This document shows positions 54,547-63,831 of a stretch of 64,000 bases of DNA, piece after piece (within the stretch, counting starts at the first letter, position 1; every line of letters begins with the position of its first letter). Under the pieces are notes generated by a model. It did no database searches, was not told where the DNA came from, and worked only from the letters and a program-made list of their open reading frames with translations. Origin of the DNA: Campylobacter volucris. GTDB taxonomy: Bacteria; Campylobacterota; Campylobacteria; Campylobacterales; Campylobacteraceae. A program made the translations under genes and the position numbers. The stretch is from contig NZ_VOWJ01000013.1 of NCBI RefSeq assembly GCF_008011665.1, positions 1 to 64,000 on the forward strand, given 5' to 3'.

Positions 54547-54846
54547 TTATATTTGAGTTCTTGAAATTTCTTTATATGCGTTTATAGCTTTATTTCTAAC
54601 TTCGAGCATAAATTTCATACTTGATTCAGCTTTACTAATGGCAATAGCTGCTTGATGCAAGTCTTTTACTTCACCTGTTGCTATATCTACCATTGCTGCT
54701 TCTGCAACTTCTTGGTTTTTATTAAGATCGTTGATGGAATTTTTTAACAATTTTGAAAATTCATCTCCGATATTGTTTGCGTTTGTATTGGTATTAGATT
54801 TATTATTAACATTATTTAATTGATTAATATTATTTATAGTATTCAT
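54547..54846 (-). CDS. fliE: Flagellar hook-basal body protein FliE
   Basis: This 99-residue protein links the MS ring to the rod. It has an Asn-rich N-terminal stretch (NNINQLNNVNNKSNTNTNANN), then the conserved EVKDLHQAAIAISKAESSMKFMLEVRNKAINAYKEISRTQI-type C-terminal helix, of which KAESSMKFMLEVRNK and YKEISR are the core. It is 1 base after flgC. Confidence 0.95.
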   Translation of the reverse strand: MNTINNINQLNNVNNKSNTNTNANNIGDEFSKLLKNSINDLNKNQEVAEAAMVDIATGEVKDLHQAAIAISKAESSMKFMLEVRNKAINAYKEISRTQI

Positions 54847-54847
54847 C

Positions 54848-55342
54848 TTAACCTCTTAGTAAATCTATAGCACTTTGTGCTATGGTTTTAGTGCTTGTAA
54901 ATGCACTAACATTTGCTTGATATGCTCTTGTTGCTTCTATCAAATCAGCCATTTCAATAACTGGGTTGATATTAGGAAAAGCAACATATCCTTGCTCATT
55001 AGCATCAGGATGAGAAGGATCAAATTTCATACGAAAATCTTTATCATCTCTTACAACTTTATCTACTACTACGCTCATTATAGGTGGTTTTGCATATTTT
55101 TGAGCATCTGGATCATTTAAAGGATTTTCATATTCTAAAAAATTATTATTTTTTTCGATTTGTTTATTTAAAATTTCATTAAAATCTGTTGCTTTAAAAA
55201 TCACTTCTCTTCTTCTATAAGGCCCACCTTCTGCTGTTCTAGTTGTATTTGCATTAGCTATATTTGAGCTAATAACATTCATTCTAAAACGCTGAGCGCT
55301 AAGCCCATATCCGCTAATATCAAAATCACTTAAATAAGCCAT
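54848..55342 (-). CDS. flgC: Flagellar basal-body rod protein FlgC
   Basis: This 164-residue proximal rod protein has the N-terminal rod motif SAQRFRMNVISSNIANANTT and the C-terminal AFTSTKTIAQSAIDLLRG. GPYRRREVIF and VDKVV are typical of FlgC. It is 10 bases after flgB. Confidence 0.96.
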   Translation of the reverse strand: MAYLSDFDISGYGLSAQRFRMNVISSNIANANTTRTAEGGPYRRREVIFKATDFNEILNKQIEKNNNFLEYENPLNDPDAQKYAKPPIMSVVVDKVVRDDKDFRMKFDPSHPDANEQGYVAFPNINPVIEMADLIEATRAYQANVSAFTSTKTIAQSAIDLLRG

Positions 55343-55352
55343 TATTTATCTC

Positions 55353-55784
55353 CTAGCCTAATTTAGAACTTGTTTCAATGATGGTTGAAAAAATATTACT
55401 TTGTCTTCTTAAGACACCATCTAAAGCTGTAATCATCATTGTATTTTTACCCATTTCTGTTGTTTCAACATCTAAATCAACAGTATTTGCATCATTTCTT
55501 GCTAAATGACCATCTCTTAAATAAATAGTAGATTTATTTGGATCTGGAAATTTCCAAGGCTTTTGATGACCTTCATGAGTAGTAGCAACTTCAAGCTCTT
55601 TGTTATCTTTTTTCTTAAAAATTTCATTTGCTCTATTAACTAAAGCAGTTTCAAATTCAATATCTCTTGCTTTATAAAAAGGAGTATCAACATTTGCAAG
55701 GTTAGAATTAATCATTTGACTTCTTAGGTTTCTTCCTGCTAGTGCATCAACAATAAGTTCTTTTGATTTAAAAGGGCTTATCAT
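55353..55784 (-). CDS. flgB: Flagellar basal-body rod protein FlgB
   Basis: This 143-residue protein has the rod motif LRSQMINSNLANVDTPFYKARDIEFE and a C-terminal helix (NTMMITALDGVLRRQ). It is the first gene of flgB-flgC-fliE-ftsI. A clear sigma54 promoter precedes it. Confidence 0.96.
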   Translation of the reverse strand: MISPFKSKELIVDALAGRNLRSQMINSNLANVDTPFYKARDIEFETALVNRANEIFKKKDNKELEVATTHEGHQKPWKFPDPNKSTIYLRDGHLARNDANTVDLDVETTEMGKNTMMITALDGVLRRQSNIFSTIIETSSKLG

Positions 55785-55817
55785 ATTTTTCCTTTCTTAA
55801 AAGCTTTACAAAAATAA

Positions 55818-55836
55818 AAGCAAAAAACATTCCAAA
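55818..55836 (-). promoter_or_regulatory. Sigma54 (RpoN) promoter of flgB
   Basis: TTTGGAATGTTTTTTGCTT on the minus strand has GG at 55833-55832 and GC at 55821-55820 with exactly 10 bases between. That is the -24/-12 spacing and the Campylobacter form TTTGGAA...TTGCTT. Start is expected near 55808, about 24 bases before the flgB ATG, and should depend on FlgR. Confidence 0.8.
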
Positions 55837-55873
55837 AATATATATAATCATTTTTAGGTTTAATTATATCTTT

Positions 55874-56515
55874 TTATAGTAAATTTTTGAAATTTTCAAA
55901 ACCACTTTCAAGGGTAACTTTTTGCTCTAAAATTTTTAAAAAATCTTTTTTACAAATTTCTTTTGCGCCCATAAATTTTAAATGCTTGTTAGGAACTTGA
56001 CAATCAATTATAAAATCACAAGGTTTTAAAATTTCACAAAGTTTAATTAAAGCAGTTTTAGAAGCATCTTTTTTAAGGCTTATCATACTTTCTCCAAAAA
56101 ATACTTTTCCTATGATAAGCCCGTATAATCCACCTATAAGATCATCATTTTCATAAACTTCTACGCTATGAGCGATATTTTTTTCAAAAAGTTGAGTGTA
56201 AATTGTAATAAATTCTTTTGATATCCATGTTTTTTTTCTCAAAGCACAAAGTTTTATCAAATCACAAAAATTTTGATCTAGTTTGATTTTATAGTTTTTT
56301 AAAGCTTTTTTTATGCTTTTTTGAATGTGAATTTGATCTGGTAAAAGTATCATTCTAGGAGATGGACACCACCATGTTACTGGATTACTTGTCCAAGGAA
56401 AAAGCCCTAAGCTATAAGCAAAAGGTATAAAATCCACCTCTAGTTTATCACTTATAAAAACTGGTGCATCATCAGGACTTTTTAAAAGCTTAGAATATAA
56501 ATTCGATTTTTGCAT
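55874..56515 (-). CDS. aat: Leucyl/phenylalanyl-tRNA-protein transferase
   Basis: Aat adds Leu or Phe to N-terminal Arg/Lys, creating an N-degron. It has 213 residues. It has FPWTSNPVTWWCPSPRMI (usually FPW.....WWSPDPR), YENDDLIGGLYGLIIGKVFFGESM and FIDCQVPNKHLKFMGA. It overlaps clpA by 26 bases. It completes the clpS-clpA-aat set. Confidence 0.94.
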   Translation of the reverse strand: MQKSNLYSKLLKSPDDAPVFISDKLEVDFIPFAYSLGLFPWTSNPVTWWCPSPRMILLPDQIHIQKSIKKALKNYKIKLDQNFCDLIKLCALRKKTWISKEFITIYTQLFEKNIAHSVEVYENDDLIGGLYGLIIGKVFFGESMISLKKDASKTALIKLCEILKPCDFIIDCQVPNKHLKFMGAKEICKKDFLKILEQKVTLESGFENFKNLL

Positions 56516-58619
56516 TTTTAGAAAGTTTTAGTTTAACTTTTCCACCATTTTTTAATTTACCAAATAAAATTTCATCACTTAATTTCTCACCAATTTCATC
56601 TGCAATAATGCGTTTTAATAATCTCACTCCAAATTCTTTTGAAGTGGCTTTAGCAGCAATAAATTCTTTCACTTTTTTATCTGCTTCTATGCTAATATTT
56701 TTTAAATTGAATGATATTAAATCAAGTTCTTTTTGCACGATTTGTTCTAAAATATCATCATTTAAGTCATTAAAATGTATGATTTTATCGATACGATTAA
56801 TAAATTCAGGTGTAAAAAAATCTTTAATAGCTTTATTATTTTTTTCTTGATTATTGCTTAAAAATCCTAATTCGTTTGTTTCTTTTAGGCCTAAATTAGA
56901 AGTCATGATAATAATGGTATTTTTAAAATCAGCTTTTAAACCGCTATTATCAGTTAAACTTGCATTGTCAAAAATTTGCAAAAAAGTATTGGTTAAGTCA
57001 GGATGAGCTTTTTCAATTTCATCAAAAAGAATTACGCTAAAAGGATTTTTTCTTACGCTATTGCTTAATAATCCACCATCTTCATATCCTACATAACCAG
57101 CAGATGTTCCTATAAGTTTGCTAATATCATGTTTTTGAGCGTATTCACTCATATCAAATCTTTCAAGATTTAAATTTAGATTTTGCGCTAATTGCTTGGC
57201 AAGTTCAGTTTTCCCAACTCCGCTAGAGCCTGTAAATAAGAATACACCTCTAGGAGTATTTTTAGCTTTTAATCCAGCATAGCTTTGCTTTAAAACTGAA
57301 CATAAAGCTTTAATAGCTTCATCTTGACCAAAAATATTATCTTTTAGATTTTTTTCTAAATTTTTTAAAATTACCCCTTGATCGCTTTCATAAATTTTAT
57401 GCGAGCGAGTCATTCTAGCTAGGGTATTTTCTAAATCTTTAGTTTTAATAATTTTTTTTGTTTTTTTATCAATCAAAGCAAAGCTAGCCCCAAGCTCATC
57501 TATCAAATCAATAGCACTATCAGGTAAAAATTTATCATGCAAAAATTGTTTGGCTAACTTAATGCTAATTTGTAAAATTTCATCACTAAGCTTGATTTTA
57601 TGAAAATTTTCATATTTGCTTTTTAAGCCTTGTAATATTAAAAAGCATTCCTCTTCGCTTGGTTCATCTATATCAATTTTAGCAAACCTTCTACTTAGCG
57701 CTTTGTTTTTATCAAAAGTATTTTTATATTCTATAAAAGTAGTAGCTCCGATGCATTTGATAGAGCCATTACTTAAAGCAGGTTTTAAGAGATTAGACAT
57801 ATCAGCATGACTTTCGTTGCTAGCTCCTGTGCCAACTATGGTATGGATTTCATCTATAAATAAAATAGCGTTTGGAATTTTTTCAAGTTCATTGATAATA
57901 TCTTTTAATCTTTTTTCAAAATCACCTCTGTATTTAGTGCCAGAAAGCAAACTAGCCATATCTAAAGTGTAAATTTTTGCATTTTTTAAATGATTTGGAA
58001 CTTTTTCTTGAGCAATAGCTAAAGCTAGACCTTCTACAACAGCTGTTTTTCCAACGCCAGGTTCACCAACTAAGATAGGATTATTTTTCTTGCGTCTGCT
58101 TAGAATTTGTATGATTCTTTCAAGTTCAAATTTTCTACCAATTACAGGATCAATTTTGCCTTTTTTAGCTAGTTCTACAAGTTCTGTTGTATGGGTTTTT
58201 ATGTTTTCAAATTCAGCATTTTGCAAAAGTTCTTTTAATTTATTTTTATCAATTAAGTGTTTTTTTAAAATATGGTAAGAATAAGCTTTTTCTTCTTTGC
58301 TTAAGGCGATTAAAAAATCCAAAACACTAGTTTGATTTTTTTGTGTTAAATTTTGCAAAATATTATTTAATATGATAGAAAAAACAGGCTCAATTTCTTT
58401 TTTTAACACTTCATTATTTTTAGCTAAATAACTTTTTAGTTCATTTTCAAAAATTTCTAATTCCCCATCTCCAATTTCTTCTAATACATTTTTAAAATCA
58501 CTACTAAGCTTAACAAGAGCAAAAAGCAAATGTTCACAAGTGATAAATTCGTGACGATTGATGATGCTAAGATGTCGCGCATTTGGTATAAAAGAGTCGA
58601 TTGATTCTTGATATTTCAT
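56490..58619 (-). CDS. clpA: ATP-dependent Clp protease, ATP-binding subunit ClpA
   Basis: This 709-residue AAA+ unfoldase works with ClpP. It has an N-domain (residues about 1-140, with HLSIINRHEFITCEHLLFAL). The first AAA+ has Walker A GEPGVGKTAVVEG and Walker B ILFIDEIHT; the second has GSSGVGKTELAK and VILFDEIEKAHP. The ClpP-binding loop region should be in the second AAA+ module; I do not see a clear IGL/IGF tripeptide. It overlaps clpS by 4 bases and aat by 26. Confidence 0.95.
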   Translation of the reverse strand: MKYQESIDSFIPNARHLSIINRHEFITCEHLLFALVKLSSDFKNVLEEIGDGELEIFENELKSYLAKNNEVLKKEIEPVFSIILNNILQNLTQKNQTSVLDFLIALSKEEKAYSYHILKKHLIDKNKLKELLQNAEFENIKTHTTELVELAKKGKIDPVIGRKFELERIIQILSRRKKNNPILVGEPGVGKTAVVEGLALAIAQEKVPNHLKNAKIYTLDMASLLSGTKYRGDFEKRLKDIINELEKIPNAILFIDEIHTIVGTGASNESHADMSNLLKPALSNGSIKCIGATTFIEYKNTFDKNKALSRRFAKIDIDEPSEEECFLILQGLKSKYENFHKIKLSDEILQISIKLAKQFLHDKFLPDSAIDLIDELGASFALIDKKTKKIIKTKDLENTLARMTRSHKIYESDQGVILKNLEKNLKDNIFGQDEAIKALCSVLKQSYAGLKAKNTPRGVFLFTGSSGVGKTELAKQLAQNLNLNLERFDMSEYAQKHDISKLIGTSAGYVGYEDGGLLSNSVRKNPFSVILFDEIEKAHPDLTNTFLQIFDNASLTDNSGLKADFKNTIIIMTSNLGLKETNELGFLSNNQEKNNKAIKDFFTPEFINRIDKIIHFNDLNDDILEQIVQKELDLISFNLKNISIEADKKVKEFIAAKATSKEFGVRLLKRIIADEIGEKLSDEILFGKLKNGGKVKLKLSKNAKIEFIF

Positions 58620-58909
58620 TGTTCTTCTATCCTTGTTTGGAGTGGAAAGTTATTATTTTTTGCTGCTATATCAACTTGTTGTTTTTTGCTAAGTGCAATT
58701 TCTTCTGTGTAAATTCCACAAACTCCACTTCCTTGGTGATGAATTTCTAGCATGATTGCGCTTGCTTTTTCAAAATCATGATGAAAAATATTAATTAAAA
58801 CATCCACAACAAATTCCATAGTTGTAATATCATCATTTAACAATAAAACTTTAAATAGTTTTGGTTGGGCTAATTTTTGTTGTTCTAAAATTTCATTTTT
58901 TAGACTCAT
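58616..58909 (-). CDS. clpS: ClpS adaptor protein
   Basis: This 97-residue N-recognin starts at the ATG at 58909 (MSLKNEILEQQ, AGGATA upstream). A longer reading from 58960 would overlap the TlpA gene by more and adds unrelated residues. The conserved LLLNDDITTMEFVVDVL and the acidic/His residues (EIHHQGSGVCGIYTEEIA) bind N-degrons and ClpA. The first 16 bases overlap the upstream gene. Confidence 0.94.
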   Translation of the reverse strand: MSLKNEILEQQKLAQPKLFKVLLLNDDITTMEFVVDVLINIFHHDFEKASAIMLEIHHQGSGVCGIYTEEIALSKKQQVDIAAKNNNFPLQTRIEEQ

Positions 58910-59510
58910 TGAGTATCCTATCAATATCTTCTTGCATAGTTTGGCTTGAAACCTTTCCAAGATAATACTTCACATAACTTTTTGTGTTTTTATTCCAAAA
59001 ATCTGTTAAATCTTGGTACTTTCCATCTTTTAAAACTACTTTAAATGGTAGTTGTTCCATATTTTGATAGTCGATGTCTTTTAGAGCTTGTGCTATGATT
59101 CTATCATTTTCTTTGGAGTTGCTTAAAAAATAATATGCACCATAATTAATCGCAAAATCTTTTACAACCTGATCGCTCACATTTTCAAAATGACTTAAGC
59201 CTATAATTGTAAAATTTTCTTTATTTTTTTGCCATAGGCTAGTAAGATGAGGTGCTTCTTCTTGGCAAGGGGTGCAAAAAGTACCAAAAAAATCAAACAT
59301 TAAAATTTTATTTTCTTCGCCTTTAATAGCAAAACCATTTTCGGTTCTAATTAAGGTTTTTTCTCCGCCATTTACACTTTGTAAAATTATTTCTTCGCCG
59401 GTTTTAAATTCTTTAAAAGTAAAATCATCTTCTATGGTAGTTTGGCTTGAACAAGCACTGATTAAAATACCAAAAATGCTTATCAAAAATAAATATATCT
59501 TTTTTTTCAT
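58893..59510 (-). CDS. TlpA-like thioredoxin-fold lipoprotein
   Basis: This 205-residue protein has a lipoprotein signal with lipobox LISAC (Cys at about 20). A thioredoxin domain follows with the active site FGTFCTPCQEEAPHL (CTPC instead of CxxC CGPC). The tail VLKDGKYQDLTDFW is the cis-Pro side strand region. It probably acts in the periplasm on disulphides or cytochrome c apoproteins; it could be a reductant for CcsBA clients. It overlaps clpS by 17 bases and follows smpB by 16. Confidence 0.9.
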   Translation of the reverse strand: MKKKIYLFLISIFGILISACSSQTTIEDDFTFKEFKTGEEIILQSVNGGEKTLIRTENGFAIKGEENKILMFDFFGTFCTPCQEEAPHLTSLWQKNKENFTIIGLSHFENVSDQVVKDFAINYGAYYFLSNSKENDRIIAQALKDIDYQNMEQLPFKVVLKDGKYQDLTDFWNKNTKSYVKYYLGKVSSQTMQEDIDRILNESKK

Positions 59511-59526
59511 AAATATCCTTTTTTAT

Positions 59527-59979
59527 CTAATAATTTTTCATTGCAGCTCTTGCTTCAAGATCGGCTTGTTTTTTCTTTAAAGCTTCTCTTTTGTCATGTA
59601 AATTTTTTCCCTTTGCAAGAGCTATTAAAGCTTTGACTTTATTTTTTTCATTAAAATAAAGCTCTATTGGCACAATGGTAAAACCTTGGGTGCTGATTTT
59701 CCCAAAAAGTTTGTCAATTTGCTTTTTATGCATTAAAAGCTTTCTTGCTCCTTTTTCTTCGTGTTTGTAAAAAGCATGTGTTGTATTTAAGTGGGAAATA
59801 TGAGCATTAAGCAAGAAAATTTCTCCTTTGATTATACGCACAAAAGAGTCTTTTAAATTTGCTCTAGATGCTCTTAAGGCTACTACTTCTGAGCCTTTTA
59901 AAACTATACCAGCTTCAAATTTCTCTAAAATTTCATAATCATGAAAGGCTTTTTTGTTTTTAACAATGATTTTTTTCAT
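59527..59979 (-). CDS. smpB: tmRNA-binding protein SmpB
   Basis: This 150-residue protein is needed with tmRNA to rescue stalled ribosomes. Conserved: [47 protein letters not shown] and the basic C-terminal tail ([18 protein letters not shown]). It abuts ispE. Confidence 0.97.
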   Translation of the reverse strand: MKKIIVKNKKAFHDYEILEKFEAGIVLKGSEVVALRASRANLKDSFVRIIKGEIFLLNAHISHLNTTHAFYKHEEKGARKLLMHKKQIDKLFGKISTQGFTIVPIELYFNEKNKVKALIALAKGKNLHDKREALKKKQADLEARAAMKNY

Positions 59980-60735
59980 CTATAAAACCTTAAAAACACT
60001 GCTTCCACTTCCACTTAAAAAATACCCTTGAGAAAAAAATTCTTGCATTTTAGGATAAATTTTTACACAAGGAGCAAACAAATCATTTAGTGCGGTATTT
60101 TCAAATTCTAACAATTGAGTAGTTTTTAAATGAGTGAATTTTTTGGCTAATTGTAAATTTTCATCTAAATTATATTTTAGCTCATCAAAACTTTTATAAA
60201 CTTCAGCACTTGAGCAAGAAAAAGATGGAAAAGTAAAATTTAATAAAGGCAAATCATCTTCAAATTCTTTTATAATCTCTCCACATCCGCTGACATTTGC
60301 GCTTTCATAGCCATGTAAAAAAAAGATCAAATCCGATCCTAGATTGTGACAAATTTGTTTTAATGTTTGCTTAGATAATTTTAAATTTAACTCTTCATTT
60401 ATCATAAGTAAAAATGTCACAGCATCTGTGCTACTACCTCCAAGGCCACCGCCTATAGGGATATTTTTGATTAATTTTAAGCTTTTGTGTTTAAAAAATT
60501 CACCAAGCTCGTTTTTAAACCCTAAATTTTCAAGTTCTTGGTAAGCTTTGTGTATGATGGTATCTTGATTAAAATTTCCTATAATTTCAAAACCATCTTT
60601 GTATTTTTCATCACTAAAACTTAACTCATCATATAAATGCTTTAAAAGTATAAAACGAGAAGAGATTAAATGGTATGATCTTAAATCAAATCCAGTAATT
60701 TTTAAAAAAATATTTGCCTTTGCGTAAGCTCTCAT
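59980..60735 (-). CDS. ispE: 4-diphosphocytidyl-2-C-methyl-D-erythritol kinase
   Basis: This GHMP-kinase step of the MEP isoprenoid pathway has 251 residues. It starts [13 protein letters not shown], the ATP loop is [14 protein letters not shown], and the C-terminal [10 protein letters not shown] is the third GHMP motif. It is somewhat short for the family (usually about 280). It overlaps csrA by 4 bases. Confidence 0.93.
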   Translation of the reverse strand: MRAYAKANIFLKITGFDLRSYHLISSRFILLKHLYDELSFSDEKYKDGFEIIGNFNQDTIIHKAYQELENLGFKNELGEFFKHKSLKLIKNIPIGGGLGGSSTDAVTFLLMINEELNLKLSKQTLKQICHNLGSDLIFFLHGYESANVSGCGEIIKEFEDDLPLLNFTFPSFSCSSAEVYKSFDELKYNLDENLQLAKKFTHLKTTQLLEFENTALNDLFAPCVKIYPKMQEFFSQGYFLSGSGSSVFKVL

Positions 60736-60959
60736 TTTTTAAGCTTTTTGCTTAGATCATCAAGTTTGATATTTTCATCGCTAATAGAGTGTAAATTTTC
60801 ACTTTTAACTTGCTCGATTAATTCTTTTCTTAAAATCATTAAAGTTTTTGGAGCTTCAATGCCTATTTTAGCATAGCCTTTTCCTGTTTGGACTATTTTT
60901 ATTTCTATATCATCGCCAATTTGTATGCTTTCATTTTCTTTTCTTGATAAAATTAACAT
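60732..60959 (-). CDS. csrA: Carbon storage/translation regulator CsrA
   Basis: This 75-residue RNA-binding protein ([23 protein letters not shown]) recognises GGA in mRNA leaders. In Campylobacter it regulates flagellin and others and is antagonised by FliW. The two strand-loop regions and the Arg (near residue 44, LRKELI) are present. It overlaps truB by 7 and ispE by 4 bases. No regulatory RNA gene is adjacent. Confidence 0.96.
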   Translation of the reverse strand: MLILSRKENESIQIGDDIEIKIVQTGKGYAKIGIEAPKTLMILRKELIEQVKSENLHSISDENIKLDDLSKKLKK

Positions 60960-61771
60960 TTTAAAACCTTATTTAAATAATACTCTACTTGATTATTTTT
61001 AATATTTATAATAGAAAAAAAATCAGCTTCTTCTAAGAGGTAGCAACCTTCTTCTTGAATTTCTAAATCGTCTAAAAAGATTTTTTGTCCATTGTGTAAT
61101 TTTTGTGGGTATTTTATCGTATTTTTTCTAAGATTTAAATAATCTAATGCATTTAATTCTTTTTCATTTTCATAAAAAAAATCTCCCTCTTTGAGTCTTT
61201 CTAAGGAACTTAAAGTCGCATTAATATTTAATTTTCTTGCAAATAACTCACAATAAGATCTAATGTATCCACCTTCACTAACTGAAATTTCCATAGTTAA
61301 AAAAGGATGATTATAATGTAAAATTTTTGAGTGAAAAATTTCCATTTGAGTTGTTTTTAGATTGCTTTGAAGACCTTTTTTTGCTAACTCATATGATCTT
61401 ATACCATTAATTTTTTTTGCACAATATACTGGAGGAGTGTAATCGATTTTGCCTAAAAGTTCATTTTGTATTTTTTGTAATTTTGAAAGATCAAAAGCTT
61501 TTATGAGTGAAATTTGTTCGATATTTTGATTATCCAAGCTTTTAGAATGCACTCCAAGCCAAAGCGTGGCTTTGTAAATTTTAGGACTTTTGTTAAAAAA
61601 TCGAAATAATTTTGTGTATTGATCAAAAGCGATTAATAAAACACCTTTTGCAAAAGGATCTAAAGTTCCTGAAAAACCTGCTTTTTTATTTTTGTATTTT
61701 TTCTTAAGTTTGGTTAAAAAAGCATTAGAACTTAATCCGCTTGGCTTATAAGCTACAAAAAGTTTATTCAT
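60953..61771 (-). CDS. truB: tRNA pseudouridine-55 synthase
   Basis: This 272-residue protein has a catalytic [18 protein letters not shown] (Asp) and [21 protein letters not shown], then [12 protein letters not shown] near the C terminus. It modifies U55 in the T loop of tRNAs. It overlaps the helicase gene by 4 bases and csrA by 7. Confidence 0.95.
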   Translation of the reverse strand: MNKLFVAYKPSGLSSNAFLTKLKKKYKNKKAGFSGTLDPFAKGVLLIAFDQYTKLFRFFNKSPKIYKATLWLGVHSKSLDNQNIEQISLIKAFDLSKLQKIQNELLGKIDYTPPVYCAKKINGIRSYELAKKGLQSNLKTTQMEIFHSKILHYNHPFLTMEISVSEGGYIRSYCELFARKLNINATLSSLERLKEGDFFYENEKELNALDYLNLRKNTIKYPQKLHNGQKIFLDDLEIQEEGCYLLEEADFFSIINIKNNQVEYYLNKVLKC

Positions 61772-63831
61772 ATGATTTTTTCCACAAAACTTGACATTAT
61801 CATTCTTTCAATTCCGCCAAAATTTATAGTTAATTTTTCTTCATTATTTAATTTGCTCACACTTGTAATTCTTCCTATGCCAAAAATTTTATGCTTTATT
61901 AGATCACCTTTTTTGTAAGATTTTTGATTATTATCAAAAGTTAATTCTTTTTTGATTACATTACTTTCACCTAAAAATCTACTTTTATCTAGTTTTGTCC
62001 TGCTGCCTTTATGAAATCTTGAATTTGCATAGCTTAAATACAACTTCTTCTTTGCTCTTGTAATGGCTACATAAGCAAGTCTTCTTTCTTCTTCTATGTT
62101 GCTTGATTCGCTAGTAAGTGGAAAAAAACCTTCTTCTAATCCCACTATAAACACATAATCAAATTCAAGTCCTTTGCTAGCATGGATACTCATAATGCAA
62201 ATACTTTCTTGATCTAAGCCATCTTGTTCGTTTAATAATGAAATCTCATTTAAAATATCATCTAAATTAGAATAATTTCCATGAGAAATTTTATCTTTTA
62301 AATTCGCATAAAATTCATCTATGTTTAGGAGTTTGTCTTCTCCTTCGGGATTGTCTTTATAAAATTCTTTAAATTTAAATTCATTTTCTAAAGAAGTGAC
62401 GATTTCTAATAAATTTTCTTTTTCTTTGAGTTTGTGCATACTTAGTATGAATTTTTCTACTTCATTGTCTGTTTTTTTAGTAAAAAATCCATTGCCAACT
62501 AAAGCATAAAGTGCTTCAAATAATGATAAATTATTATTTAAAGCATAATCTTGTAATTTTTGTAAAGTCGCATTACCAAAATTTCTTTTAGGTCTATTAA
62601 TGATGCGTTTAAAAGAATAATCATCATTAAAATTAGATAACAATCTTAAATAAGAAATGATATCTTTAATTTCTGCTCTTTCATAAAATCTAATTCCACT
62701 TAGCAATTTAAAAGGAATTTTTTCTTTACTAAAAGCTTCTTCTAAGGCACGAGAAAGAGCATTGACTCTATAAAGTATAGCAATTTGACTTGGGTTGATA
62801 TTGGATTTTAAAAGTTTAAAAACTTCCTTTGCTATTTTAAAACTTTCTATTTTTTCATCATCATTTTGTAAGACTTCTATCTCTTCGCCTTTATCTTTTG
62901 TGCAAATTAGTGTTTTACCTAATCTTTTTCTATTATGCTCTATAAGTTCGTTTGCAGCTTGTAAGATAGCATTAGTAGAGCGATAATTTTGTTCTAATTT
63001 GATAAGTTTTACATTGCAAAATTGCTCTTGGAAATTTAAGATATTTTCTATTTTAGCTCCACGCCATCCATAAATACTTTGATCATCGTCTCCAACAACG
63101 CAAATATTTTCATGACTTGAGCATAATTTTTTTAAAATTTGATATTGTAAAGCATTAGTATCTTGGTATTCATCCACGGTTATATAAGCATATTTTTTAC
63201 TTTGTTCTTTAGCAAATTCTTCATCTTCTAAAATTTTATTTGTGAGCATTAATAAATCATCAAAATCCATGAAATTATTTTGTATTAAAAAATTTTCATA
63301 TTGCTCGTAAGTGTGTATAATTTCTTCATAATTTTTGCTTTTTTCATCTTTTAAAAATTCAAGTTCTTTTTGAATTTCTTGGGCACTTTTGCTTTGATTT
63401 TTAAAATTAGATATATAAGCTCCTATGGTAGCTAATGAACTTTTTAAATTTTCATTGGTTAAGTCTTTTAGAATTTTTTTCTTATCATCACTATCTATGA
63501 TTACAAAATTATTAGCTCTTGAAATTCTTTCGCTATATAATCTTAAAAATAAAAGTCCAAATTTATGAAAAGTACAAAGCAAAGGGGTTTGTAAATTTTC
63601 ATTTTTAATTAAAGCTAAAGCTCTATTTTTCATTACATTAGCAGCTTTGTTTGTAAAGGTGAGTGTAAGGGTGTGATGGGCTGGAATTCCTACTTGATCA
63701 ATCAAATAAGCAAGTCTAGTTGTAATTGTTTTTGTTTTACCACTTCCTGCGCCTGCAAGTATTAGCATCGCACCATCTGTATGCAATATGGCTTCTTTTT
63801 GACTTTGGTTTAAGCCTTCTAATAAATTCAT
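61768..63831 (-). CDS. UvrD/Rep-type 3'-5' DNA helicase
   Basis: This 687-residue SF1 helicase has all UvrD motifs: [22 protein letters not shown] (I), FKNQS region, [15 protein letters not shown] (II), [13 protein letters not shown] (III), LEQNYRST (IV), [14 protein letters not shown] (V) and [14 protein letters not shown] (VI). A C-terminal [14 protein letters not shown] is the RNA polymerase-binding type tail. It follows the upstream gene with a 4-base ATGA overlap. PcrA-like or UvrD role in repair and replication. Confidence 0.95.
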   Translation of the reverse strand: MNLLEGLNQSQKEAILHTDGAMLILAGAGSGKTKTITTRLAYLIDQVGIPAHHTLTLTFTNKAANVMKNRALALIKNENLQTPLLCTFHKFGLLFLRLYSERISRANNFVIIDSDDKKKILKDLTNENLKSSLATIGAYISNFKNQSKSAQEIQKELEFLKDEKSKNYEEIIHTYEQYENFLIQNNFMDFDDLLMLTNKILEDEEFAKEQSKKYAYITVDEYQDTNALQYQILKKLCSSHENICVVGDDDQSIYGWRGAKIENILNFQEQFCNVKLIKLEQNYRSTNAILQAANELIEHNRKRLGKTLICTKDKGEEIEVLQNDDEKIESFKIAKEVFKLLKSNINPSQIAILYRVNALSRALEEAFSKEKIPFKLLSGIRFYERAEIKDIISYLRLLSNFNDDYSFKRIINRPKRNFGNATLQKLQDYALNNNLSLFEALYALVGNGFFTKKTDNEVEKFILSMHKLKEKENLLEIVTSLENEFKFKEFYKDNPEGEDKLLNIDEFYANLKDKISHGNYSNLDDILNEISLLNEQDGLDQESICIMSIHASKGLEFDYVFIVGLEEGFFPLTSESSNIEEERRLAYVAITRAKKKLYLSYANSRFHKGSRTKLDKSRFLGESNVIKKELTFDNNQKSYKKGDLIKHKIFGIGRITSVSKLNNEEKLTINFGGIERMIMSSFVEKII

